Shown here: piece after piece, positions 35,345 through 43,455 of the stretch
Numbering within the stretch: the first letter of the stretch is position 1
Layout of the letters: every line of letters starts with the position of its first letter
Source: an uncultured Fodinibius sp.
GTDB taxonomy: Bacteria > Bacteroidota > Rhodothermia > Balneolales > Balneolaceae
Direction: 5' to 3'
Assembly: GCA_913056235.1 (NCBI GenBank)
Contig: CAJXMW010000001.1
Span: 620,001-684,000, forward strand
DNA length: 64,000 nucleotides
Made by a program: the position numbers and the translations under genes
Notes under the pieces: generated by a model
Database searches by the model: none
Told to the model about the DNA's origin: nothing
The model's input: only the letters and a program-made list of their open reading frames with translations

Positions 35345-36298
35345 ATGGGTTTTCTTGAAAAATTAGGTCTTAAGAAAAAAGAAAAAGTAGAAAAAGGTGT
35401 CGAGAAAAGTCGCTCTGGCATCATGAGCAAGATTGGCAAGGCCATTGCCGGCAAGGACACCGTGGACGCCGCCGTGCTCGATGAGCTTGAGGAAATCCTG
35501 ATTACCTCAGATGTGGGGGTGAAGACAACGCTCGAAATTATTGACCGTATTGAAGCGCGGGTAGCTCGTGACAAATATCTTAATAGCGATGAGCTGCAAA
35601 GAATCCTCCGCGAAGAAATTATTGGTCTGCTCAAAGATCATGCTCCGGATAAACCCGCTGAATTTGATGCCGATCTTCCCCAGAAACCACATATCGTGAT
35701 GGTTGTGGGCGTCAACGGCGTGGGTAAAACGACCACCATTGGCAAGCTGGCGCACCTCTATAAAATAGCCGGTAAAAAAGTGATGCTGGGAGCGGCCGAT
35801 ACCTTCCGGGCCGCCGCCGTGGATCAGCTTAAGATCTGGAGTGAGCGTGCCGACGTGCCCATTATTCAACAGGGGCAAAATGCCGACCCCGCAGCCGTGG
35901 CCTATGACACCGTTGAATCGGCCAAAGCGCGGGGCGCTGACATTGCACTTGTGGATACGGCTGGACGCCTTCATAACAAAAAATCACTAATGGAAGAGCT
36001 GGCTAAGATCAAGCGGGTGATGGGCAAAGTGGTGGACGGTGCGCCACATGAAGTACTGCTGGTGCTCGATGCCTCCACAGGGCAAAATGCCATGCAACAA
36101 GCTCAGGCATTTACCGATTTTGTGGATATTACTGGCCTTGTACTTACAAAACTCGACGGTACGGCCAAAGGCGGTATTGTAATTGGCGTATCCAACGAAT
36201 TGGATGTACCAGTCAAATACATTGGGGTAGGCGAAGAGATCGAGGACCTACAGGTTTTCGACCGTGAACTATTCGTCAACTCAATGTTTTCCAATTAA
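35345..36298 (+). CDS. ftsY: signal recognition particle receptor FtsY
   Basis: SRP-GTPase receptor that docks ribosome-SRP complexes at the inner membrane, 317 residues. The acidic A domain is almost absent; a Lys/Glu-rich amphipathic N-terminus (MGFLEKLGLKKKEKVEKGVE) leads into the N domain and the G domain. GTPase motifs: G1 GVNGVGKTTTIGKLA, the DTFRAAAVDQL insertion, G3 DTAGRLHNK, G4 TKLDGTAKGG, and the closing IGVGEEIEDLQVF. Single gene with its own ATG and repeats upstream. Confidence 0.97.
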   Translation: MGFLEKLGLKKKEKVEKGVEKSRSGIMSKIGKAIAGKDTVDAAVLDELEEILITSDVGVKTTLEIIDRIEARVARDKYLNSDELQRILREEIIGLLKDHAPDKPAEFDADLPQKPHIVMVVGVNGVGKTTTIGKLAHLYKIAGKKVMLGAADTFRAAAVDQLKIWSERADVPIIQQGQNADPAAVAYDTVESAKARGADIALVDTAGRLHNKKSLMEELAKIKRVMGKVVDGAPHEVLLVLDASTGQNAMQQAQAFTDFVDITGLVLTKLDGTAKGGIVIGVSNELDVPVKYIGVGEEIEDLQVFDRELFVNSMFSN

Positions 36299-36416
36299 CT
36301 ATCCCTATAAAAATCAGCCATTTAACCTAGGCCTAAGCCCCATTTTAAAATTTTTATTTTTCAACTATTTGTACTAAGGTTAGAAAAAGGGCATTAGTTT
36401 AAGCAAATAGTACTTG

Positions 36417-39400
36417 ATGGGTTTACATTATGTGATAGCTGGATATCGAAAAATGGCTACCATGCTATGTATTTTGATATGTCCAGCCTTGTTGGTTGCT
36501 CAGCAAAGCCCATCTCGCATTTTCCAAAAAGCCGACTCCCTTCGTCATCTTGCGCGCCTTGACTCTTCAACTGTTCTCTTCCAGCAAGCGGCCAGCCTCT
36601 TTGAACAACACCAGGAGTGGAACCAGCAAGTCCATACTCTATATAAAATCAGCCAGAATAAAACAGAACAGGGGCAGCTTGATGAAGCGGCATCTTATCT
36701 TGATAAAGCATATTCCCTATCCAAAAGTAAGAAGCTTGGCAGTGACAGCCTCACAATAAGATATTACTATCAGAAAGGACTTATTAATGAACAGCGAGCC
36801 GATTATAAGGTTGCGCTGAACAACTTTAAGCAGGGATTAGCCCTTGCCCAGAAAGCCGAAGAAAATGTACTGCAGGTGAAGCTGATGGTTAGTATCGGGG
36901 ATGTCTATATATCCCAAGGAAACTACCAAAAAGCAGTGGATCAATTTTCCAGCGCTCAAGAGTTGTACTTTCGAACCAGTCTTACCGAAAAAGCCCTGCT
37001 CAGCAGCATATACAACAGCTATGGCATAGCGTACAAAAACAGTGGTGATCAAAATCGGGCCCTCAGCTATTTTCAGAAATCACTGGAAATCGACCGCCAG
37101 ATCCTGCCGCCCCAACATCCCAGCCTTGCCAAAACGAATAACAATATTGCCATTTTTTACTACTATCAGGGCGACTACCAACGCTCTCTGGAGTACTTCA
37201 AAAATGCGGTCAATGTATTGGCTACATTCTACGGAGAGACACACCGGTTGGTAGCCGCCGGTTACAACAATATAGGCATCGTCTATTCCGAGATGGGAAA
37301 GTTGGCCAACGCCACCGACTACCTGGAAAAAGCTCTACAGATCAGAGAAAAAATACTCGGCAAAGACCACCCGGATATGGCAATTGGCTACCAAAACCTG
37401 GGCGCCATTTATTACGATATGGAAAAATACGACCAGGCTATCCGGTATTACAAGCGATCCGAGGCAATACACCTGAAGCAATTTCCCGACGGGCATCCCG
37501 AACTTGCCAATGTGTATGCCAACCTGGGACAGGCCTTTGCCGCTAAAGAGGAATATAAAAAGGCACTTGAATACTATCAGAAGGATCTTGATATCAATCT
37601 TACACTGGTGGGCGGCGAACACCCTTTTATTGGAGATACCTATACCAAAATTGGCAAAACGTATGCCATGGTCGATAATTACGACAGGGCCCTCAATTAT
37701 TATGAGAAAGCTCTGGACGTTTTTATCCAGGATTACAGTCCCGAACATTCATACCAAAATCTCTCTTTTGATGAGGTTGCCTATCCCTACCTGCTGCTGG
37801 AAACGCTAAAACTTAAGGGAAAAACGCTTAAAAATTATGCGAAAGAGACAGGCCGGCAAGATCTTCTGGAGCAATCACTGCAAGCCCACCTGCAAGCGGT
37901 ATCCCTGATCGATAATATTCAGCAATCACACAACCGGAAAGAATCGAAATTGTTGCTCCGAGAGCGGACTGTTGATGTTTACAAAAGGGGATTTGAAGTA
38001 GCTTATGCCCTGCAACAAAAAACCAGTGACGAGCGATATAAAGAGTACGCATTTTTCTTTGTTGAAAAGAGTAAAAATCAGATCCTGCTTGAGCAGATCC
38101 GCCGGCTGAATGCCCGCGATATTGCCCAAATCCCCGATTCACTTATTGATAAAGAACAAGCCCTACACATACGGCTTACCGACCTCCAATCGCGTATATC
38201 CAGCCTGGCGACCAATCCACAGCCAAGCGATTCACTAAAGCGGATTGCCCTGCAAGATTCACTGTTCCATGCGCGTCAACAACTGCAAAAGCATATCAAC
38301 CGGCTGGAAACATCCTATCCCAAATATTATGAGCTCAAGTATGAACCGGTATTGACAAAGGCGTCCACCATCCAGCAGCAAATTTTATCAGACAACCAGG
38401 CCATGATTTCTTATTTCTTTGGGGATGAGTCGGTCTTTGCCCTGGTGCTGAAAAAAGAGACTTTTGACATTCGTAAACTTCCGACTGATTCGCTACTGCA
38501 ACAGGATATCCGGAGTTACCGTGATACAATACTCGAACGCTCATCACCGGCTACATTTGCCCAAAGCAGTCATCAGTTGTACAATCAACTTATACAACCG
38601 CTTCACGACCTCATACGCGGCGATAATCTGCTGATTATCCCGGACGGCATGCTGCACTATTTACCCTTTGAAAGCCTAGTGACTCAACCGTTGACCGATG
38701 CAAATCCGGCCCGATTCCACAAGCTAGCCTACCTGTTGCAAGAACATACCATTAACTACGCGCCGTCTGCCGGCTACCTGGAACTGAGTAATCAGACAGC
38801 AAAAGGAAATAGCCCCAAACAATTTGTGGGCTTTGCCCCGGGATTCAGCGACCTGTCCGCCTCCATGGCTAAACGAGATCTGTATCCTGACTACGAGCGA
38901 CCGTTGACGTCGTTGCCGCTCAGCAAAAAAGAGGTGAAAGAAGTCGGAAACCTTTTTGAGAGCCAGGGATTTTGGTCGTTTCTGACCTCCGGCGATAACA
39001 AATCGGATGTTTACCTTGGTGATTCTGCATCCGAGCAGACTTTTAAGAGCCTGCCGCTGCAAAACTACCGGTATATTCACCTGGCCACCCATGCCTATGT
39101 CTCGGAGGCTCATCCCGAGAAGTCGGGCATTTTATTTTCAGCACCACAAGCTTCCGAAGAAGACGGCACATTGCATGCTGCCGAAATTTATAACCTGCAG
39201 CTCAACGCCCATCTCGTTACGCTAAGTGCCTGCAAGACCGGCATTGGAACCGTCGCCGAAGGAGAGGGCATGATGAGCCTGAGCCGCGCTTTTCAGTATG
39301 CCGGGGCCGAAAACTTATTGGTCTCGCTCTGGAGTGTCAGCGACCGGACCACGGCCCGGCTCATGCTCGATTTTTATAAGCAAACACACAATAACACGAA

Positions 39401-39500
39401 GATGCCACAAGCTTTACGTCAAGCCAAATTGGCTATGATTGACAACGGGCAGTATGCCCACCCTAAATACTGGGCGCCCTTTATTTTCATCGGTCAATAA
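36417..39500 (+). CDS. secreted TPR-CHAT protein, first copy
   Basis: About 1027 residues. An N-terminal hydrophobic segment (MLCILICPALLVAQQ) is a signal peptide, so the protein is periplasmic or surface-exposed. A TTG lies one codon before ATG 36417. Residues about 40-460 form at least nine TPR units, many with the kinesin-light-chain pattern (YQNLGAIYYDMEKYDQAIRY, YANLGQAFAAKEEYKKALEY). A coiled-coil linker (about 540-640) leads to a CHAT caspase-fold domain (about 700-1027) with catalytic His892 in HLATHAYV and Cys939 in LSACKTG. Both catalytic residues are present. A paralogue follows 305 bp downstream with a small minus-strand gene between them. Confidence 0.9.
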   Translation: MGLHYVIAGYRKMATMLCILICPALLVAQQSPSRIFQKADSLRHLARLDSSTVLFQQAASLFEQHQEWNQQVHTLYKISQNKTEQGQLDEAASYLDKAYSLSKSKKLGSDSLTIRYYYQKGLINEQRADYKVALNNFKQGLALAQKAEENVLQVKLMVSIGDVYISQGNYQKAVDQFSSAQELYFRTSLTEKALLSSIYNSYGIAYKNSGDQNRALSYFQKSLEIDRQILPPQHPSLAKTNNNIAIFYYYQGDYQRSLEYFKNAVNVLATFYGETHRLVAAGYNNIGIVYSEMGKLANATDYLEKALQIREKILGKDHPDMAIGYQNLGAIYYDMEKYDQAIRYYKRSEAIHLKQFPDGHPELANVYANLGQAFAAKEEYKKALEYYQKDLDINLTLVGGEHPFIGDTYTKIGKTYAMVDNYDRALNYYEKALDVFIQDYSPEHSYQNLSFDEVAYPYLLLETLKLKGKTLKNYAKETGRQDLLEQSLQAHLQAVSLIDNIQQSHNRKESKLLLRERTVDVYKRGFEVAYALQQKTSDERYKEYAFFFVEKSKNQILLEQIRRLNARDIAQIPDSLIDKEQALHIRLTDLQSRISSLATNPQPSDSLKRIALQDSLFHARQQLQKHINRLETSYPKYYELKYEPVLTKASTIQQQILSDNQAMISYFFGDESVFALVLKKETFDIRKLPTDSLLQQDIRSYRDTILERSSPATFAQSSHQLYNQLIQPLHDLIRGDNLLIIPDGMLHYLPFESLVTQPLTDANPARFHKLAYLLQEHTINYAPSAGYLELSNQTAKGNSPKQFVGFAPGFSDLSASMAKRDLYPDYERPLTSLPLSKKEVKEVGNLFESQGFWSFLTSGDNKSDVYLGDSASEQTFKSLPLQNYRYIHLATHAYVSEAHPEKSGILFSAPQASEEDGTLHAAEIYNLQLNAHLVTLSACKTGIGTVAEGEGMMSLSRAFQYAGAENLLVSLWSVSDRTTARLMLDFYKQTHNNTKMPQALRQAKLAMIDNGQYAHPKYWAPFIFIGQ

Positions 39501-39527
39501 AAAAAGCCATGCCCAAATGAGCATGGC
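39499..39527 (-). terminator. terminator of the 31-codon gene
   Basis: Read on the minus strand: stem GCCATGCTC / GGGCATGGC (39519-39527 with 39506-39514), loop ATTT, then seven T. The T-run exists only in the minus direction, so this terminator belongs to the small gene and not to the TPR-CHAT gene whose stop codon it overlaps. Confidence 0.8.
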
Positions 39528-39554
39528 CGTAGATAATTTAGGAAACAGTGAATT

Positions 39555-39650
39555 TTAACCACCGCCGCCTGAAGTGTCATCTCCGCTACCGCTACTAGTA
39601 TTATCTTGGTCCGGTATTGCTGCAAAAATATTCTCTGAGAAATTGAACAT
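39555..39650 (-). CDS. 31-residue Gly-tailed peptide gene between two TPR-CHAT genes
   Basis: Short gene on the strand opposite to its neighbours. It has a strong ribosome-binding site AGGAG six bases before ATG (39657-39661), 31 codons, and a dedicated terminator 28 nt after the stop. The peptide begins MFNFSENIFAAIPDQD, is acidic, and ends in a Ser/Gly/Asp run closing with four Gly. It has no signal peptide or membrane segment. The 154-bp region shared with the second TPR-CHAT gene holds two palindromes. I do not recognise a family. A link to the neighbouring CHAT proteases, as substrate or signal, is speculation based on position. Confidence 0.6.
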   Translation of the reverse strand: MFNFSENIFAAIPDQDNTSSGSGDDTSGGGG

Positions 39651-39681
39651 AATGATCTCCTGATTTTAAGTAACAAAAAGT

Positions 39682-39733
39682 GTGTGCACACCTAAAGATG
39701 TGCGTTTTTAATGTTCCATAATTTGGCGCCAAA
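39682..39733. promoter_or_regulatory. two perfect palindromes in the divergent promoter region
   Basis: GTGTGCACAC (39682-39691) and TTTGGCGCCAAA (39722-39733) are perfect palindromes centred 41 bp apart between the small gene and the second TPR-CHAT gene. They are candidate regulator sites. Confidence 0.4.
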
Positions 39734-39804
39734 AACAAACTTTTTAACTTAAGCCCAAAATGTGTATATAATCACGTTATAGGGTACAACAGATAACATT
39801 TTCA

Positions 39805-42729
39805 ATGAATATTCAGCGGCTTTTTATTCTCGGGGGCTTGTTGCTGTTGCTTCCGCTCTCAACTTCAGGACAGAGCCTGCAACTGGCTGATTCGCTTTTT
39901 GCCAAAGGCAAAAACTACGACAACAGCGGAAATAAGCAGCAGTCAGAATTTTACTACCGGGAGGCCTACAATATCTACCGCGATTTCCAGGATACCGCTT
40001 CGTGGATGGAGGCTGGCAAGGAGTATGCCAGCGCCATGATGTGGCGATCGAAGTACGAGCAGGCCATGGAGCTTTATAAAAAACTGCTGGAAGTCGACCA
40101 TCCCGCCAACGACGTCTACAACCGGGGCGACCTTTACAATAGTATGGGCTTGAACTCCAAGTATGCCGGGAACATTGACCAAGCCTACAAATATTATCAA
40201 AAATCACTTCCACTTGCTAAAGAATCGGGTGACAGTCTGCTTATTGGTGTCGTTTACAGCAATATGGGAAGCGTCCAACGTGCACGAGGGAACCTAACCC
40301 AAGCCTTGGATCAATTTAAACAATCACTACCATACCTAAGAGGAATAAATCGAGAGCGCAATATTGCTATTACGCTCGGTAATATTGGTGGTATTTATAA
40401 TGACCTATCACTGTATGACAAGGCACTCGACTATTACAACCGAAGCCTTGAAATACATAAAGAGATTGGGAGTGTGTACCAATTGGCAAGTTCTTATCAA
40501 TCACTCGCTGGGATCCAGCGTAAATTAGGTAACTATGACCAGGCGCTCATCTCCTTTAAACAAGCCCTCGAGTACAGCAGAAAGACCGGCGCTCCCAGGC
40601 AAACCGCTGGCATACTTAATGGAATTGGACTCCTGTATAAAGAGCTGGGTGAATACGACAAGGCACAAGATTATTACCAGCAAAGCCTGGCTATTCATGA
40701 AGAAACATCCGCCCCGAGCGATATTGCCGTAACAACCAATAATATCGGGCAACTGTATTGGGCGCAGGAGAAAACAGAAGAAGCCGGCACTTATTTTAAA
40801 AAATCATTCGAGCTGCGTAAAAAAGTGGGCAACCCCTATGATATTTCTGTAGCCCTTAATACGATGGTCAAGCTATACATCGAGCGAGAAAATTATGATA
40901 TAGCCAAAGAATATGCGACCCAGCTCAAGACCATCGGCGACTCTACCGACAGCTACGACATGCTGGAAACGGCCAATTCGTACTTCGGACAAATCGCCCG
41001 GCAAAAAGAACAACATCATGTCGCACTTAAACACTTTAAAAAAGCCCATGCCTACAGCAAGTATCTACCCGAAAGCAAGCAGCTTACGCCCCTTAAAAAC
41101 CTGGCGAAGCAGTACCAGAAGCTCAATTCCGACAGTGCCTTAACCTACGGCCAAAAAGCCATTGACATCATCGAGCAACATCGCTCCAATGCAGGGGCCG
41201 TTTCGGAGCTTAAGTCGGGGTATTTTGGCCAGCATGCCGGCTTCTATAATCAAATGGCCTCATGGGTACTGCAGTTCAGTTCTGATGTTTCCCGCGCTTA
41301 CCAGCTGGTGGAGCAGTCCAAGGCACGATCGTTGAGCGACGAGTTGGCCAAAGCTGCCAACAATATCGACCAGCAGCTGCCTGAAGAAGTGCGTATAAAG
41401 CGTCGGAAAAAGAAGAACCAGATCAACAGCCTCTACTCTCAGCTCGAAAACGGTGCTGACAAAGAACAGCGAAAGAAACTCAAGGAAAAGATCCGAATGG
41501 CGGAGCTGGACCTGGAGGCCTACGAAAATACCATCCAGAACCAATATCCCGAGCTTAAATCCTTAACATCCCCGGATGCCATATCGCTGGAGCGAGCGCA
41601 GGAAATCACAGACGGACAGACGGCGGTGCTCGAGTATGCGCTGGCTGAAAATAATCTGCTCATGTTCTTCATCAGCCAAGACAATGTACACGTAGAGCAG
41701 TATTCGCTGCCGGAAAGCCAGTCACTTGCTAAAAAACTCACAACATGGGTAGCGGATTTTAAGGATGCGATTCTCTCCAACGCCTCGCGCACCGAGCTTC
41801 GATCGCAATCCGGTAAATTGTATAACGCACTTATCAAACCTTTTGAGGAGGAGCTAAATCAATTCAAGAATCTCGTTATCGTCCCCGACGGCGCCCTGGC
41901 ATATCTGCCCTTTGAGGCAATCTCGCAGGGCGACCAGTATCTTATTGAGAATTTCAGAATCAAATATGAACCCTCCCTGACCAGCCTGACCCTGCTGAAA
42001 GATCCCGAACCTGTCAACCGGAAAGACCTACTTGCAGTGGCCGGATCACAGGTATCTGAGCAGAATGAGCGTTCATACCGATCAGCCCGACTCTCGGCAC
42101 TGCCATCCACCGTCATTGAGGTCGACTCCATAGCTTCGCACTTCAAGCAGGTGTCAATGCTCAAAAATGAGCAGGTCTCGGAGCAGGAGTTCAAGAATCT
42201 GCTGCGTGAAAACCGCTACCAATACATTCACATGGCTACACATGGCGTTATCGACGAGCAACAACCCAGCCGGAGCGGACTGGCCTTGTCGGCCGGGGGC
42301 GAAATCAAGGCTTCATCCACCGAAGACGGCATGCTGCGGAGCTCTGAAATATTTGGGCTCAACATTGACTCCGACATGGTTGTACTCAGTGCCTGCAACA
42401 CGGGCCTGGGCAAAGTAGTGGGCGGTGAAGGCATGCTGGGGATGCAGCGCTCGTTCTTCTATGCCGGTACCTCAACGGTAGTGGTAAGTCTCTGGAATGT
42501 GTATGACCGCTCAACGGCCTCGTTCATGAATGAGTTTTACAAGGCGCTCTTGCACACCCAATCTCAAGAGGGGTGGACCGACACCATGCTACACTGGATA
42601 GGCTGGGATGAATCAATTCCCTTTGGCCAAAAGGCCATAGCGATGCGCCAAGCCAAACTTGAGATGATCAAACATCCGCTGTTCAATCATCCGGTCTATT
42701 GGGCTCCATTCATTGTGGTAGGCAGGTGA
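39805..42729 (+). CDS. secreted TPR-CHAT protein, second copy
   Basis: A 974-residue paralogue of the first copy. Signal peptide about 1-22 (LFILGGLLLLLPLSTSGQ). TPR units cover about residues 25-450 (YSNMGSVQRARGNLTQALDQ, LGNIGGIYNDLSLYDKALDY, NGIGLLYKELGEYDKAQDYY). A charged coiled coil (about 530-580, RIKRRKKKNQINSLYSQLE) precedes the CHAT domain with His813 in HMATHGVI and Cys864 in LSACNTG, both intact. The C-terminus FNHPVYWAPFIVVGR is the usual family end. The two copies differ enough in length and TPR order to be an old duplication. Confidence 0.9.
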   Translation: MNIQRLFILGGLLLLLPLSTSGQSLQLADSLFAKGKNYDNSGNKQQSEFYYREAYNIYRDFQDTASWMEAGKEYASAMMWRSKYEQAMELYKKLLEVDHPANDVYNRGDLYNSMGLNSKYAGNIDQAYKYYQKSLPLAKESGDSLLIGVVYSNMGSVQRARGNLTQALDQFKQSLPYLRGINRERNIAITLGNIGGIYNDLSLYDKALDYYNRSLEIHKEIGSVYQLASSYQSLAGIQRKLGNYDQALISFKQALEYSRKTGAPRQTAGILNGIGLLYKELGEYDKAQDYYQQSLAIHEETSAPSDIAVTTNNIGQLYWAQEKTEEAGTYFKKSFELRKKVGNPYDISVALNTMVKLYIERENYDIAKEYATQLKTIGDSTDSYDMLETANSYFGQIARQKEQHHVALKHFKKAHAYSKYLPESKQLTPLKNLAKQYQKLNSDSALTYGQKAIDIIEQHRSNAGAVSELKSGYFGQHAGFYNQMASWVLQFSSDVSRAYQLVEQSKARSLSDELAKAANNIDQQLPEEVRIKRRKKKNQINSLYSQLENGADKEQRKKLKEKIRMAELDLEAYENTIQNQYPELKSLTSPDAISLERAQEITDGQTAVLEYALAENNLLMFFISQDNVHVEQYSLPESQSLAKKLTTWVADFKDAILSNASRTELRSQSGKLYNALIKPFEEELNQFKNLVIVPDGALAYLPFEAISQGDQYLIENFRIKYEPSLTSLTLLKDPEPVNRKDLLAVAGSQVSEQNERSYRSARLSALPSTVIEVDSIASHFKQVSMLKNEQVSEQEFKNLLRENRYQYIHMATHGVIDEQQPSRSGLALSAGGEIKASSTEDGMLRSSEIFGLNIDSDMVVLSACNTGLGKVVGGEGMLGMQRSFFYAGTSTVVVSLWNVYDRSTASFMNEFYKALLHTQSQEGWTDTMLHWIGWDESIPFGQKAIAMRQAKLEMIKHPLFNHPVYWAPFIVVGR

Positions 42730-42783
42730 TTGGAATATTTGAATAAGGAATTAAAAATTCCACTATTTATCGAAAAGTGATAT

Positions 42784-42827
42784 CCTAGTCATTATATAAT
42801 CTTGTTAATCCCAGTTTCCTATTAAAA
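42784..42827. repeat. AATCYTGTTAATCC repeat, copy 1 with inverted partner
   Basis: Related in sequence to the copies at 42884-42932 and 43408-43455 (shared phrases ATAATC..GTTAATCC, CAGTTTCC or TAGTTTC). The next segment 42828-42868 is an approximate inverted copy, so the pair could fold into a long hairpin. Confidence 0.5.
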
Positions 42828-42883
42828 TGGGAACCAGGATTCTTGTGAGATAAACAAGATTACTGGGATAGTTTATAAGTTCC

Positions 42884-42932
42884 CTAGCCATCCCACAATC
42901 CCGAAAATCTTAGTTTCTAATCCCCATTAAAA
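42884..42932. repeat. direct repeat left of the GxxExxY pseudogene
   Basis: About 49 bp, closely matching 43408-43455 over its length (AGCCATCC, AATCC, TAGTTTC, AATCCCCATT shared). The two copies flank the decayed GxxExxY gene in the same orientation. Confidence 0.6.
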
Positions 42933-42993
42933 TTTATCTGTAAGTATTAGCTTCGGGCAAGGTCTTACTTATTTATCAATCAACCCAAGAGAG

Positions 42994-43366
42994 ATGCTTC
43001 ACAAAAAACTTTCTGGCGAAAATTATTGGCGCGGCCATGAAGATACACAATACCTTGGGCAATGGCTTCCAAGAAGTCATTTACCAACGGTGCCTGGAAA
43101 TTGAATTCAAGACAAGAGATATCTTTTACTGGCGCGAACAGGAGATGGAAATATTCTATGATAACGTTCAGGTGGGAACCCGCAGGGCCGACTTTATTGT
43201 CGACAAAGTTTTTATGGTTGAACTAAAGGCCGTAATTGACCTAGAGGATGTTCACTTGGCACAGGCTATAAATTATTTCGAAGCCTACTAACTGGAGAGT
43301 GGCCTCCTCATTAATTTTGGATCACCGAGCATGCAGTTCAAGAGGCTATTTGGAAACCAGAAATAA
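42994..43366 (+). pseudogene. GxxExxY-family protein, frameshifted and interrupted
   Basis: A decayed gene of the GxxExxY (PD-(D/E)XK-like) family. The start MLHKKLSGENY (42994) is in a different frame from the body KIIGAAMKIHNTLGNGFQEV, so a frameshift occurred near 43015. The body keeps the name motif as GNGFQEVIY and the nuclease-like strand RADFIVDKVFMVELKAV. A TAA at 43289-43291 stops the frame after INYFEAY, yet the same frame continues with LESGLLINFGSPSMQFKRLF to a natural stop at 43364-43366. Two separate lesions argue for a dead gene. Only an 84-codon piece (43037-43291) remains open. Confidence 0.8.
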
Positions 43367-43407
43367 ATATAACCCAAGATTGTATGTATTAGCAGAATAG
43401 AAAAATC

Positions 43408-43455
43408 CCAGCCATCCTATAATCCGGTTAATCCTAGTTTCCAATCCCCATTTAA
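43408..43455. repeat. direct repeat right of the GxxExxY pseudogene
   Basis: Partner of 42884-42932. It runs to the stop codon of the adjacent minus-strand peptidase gene. Confidence 0.6.

Noticed and set aside
36417-42729. TPR-CHAT genes as part of a type III CRISPR or gasdermin defence system.
   Set aside because: Both proteins have signal peptides and no Cas or gasdermin-like gene is nearby.
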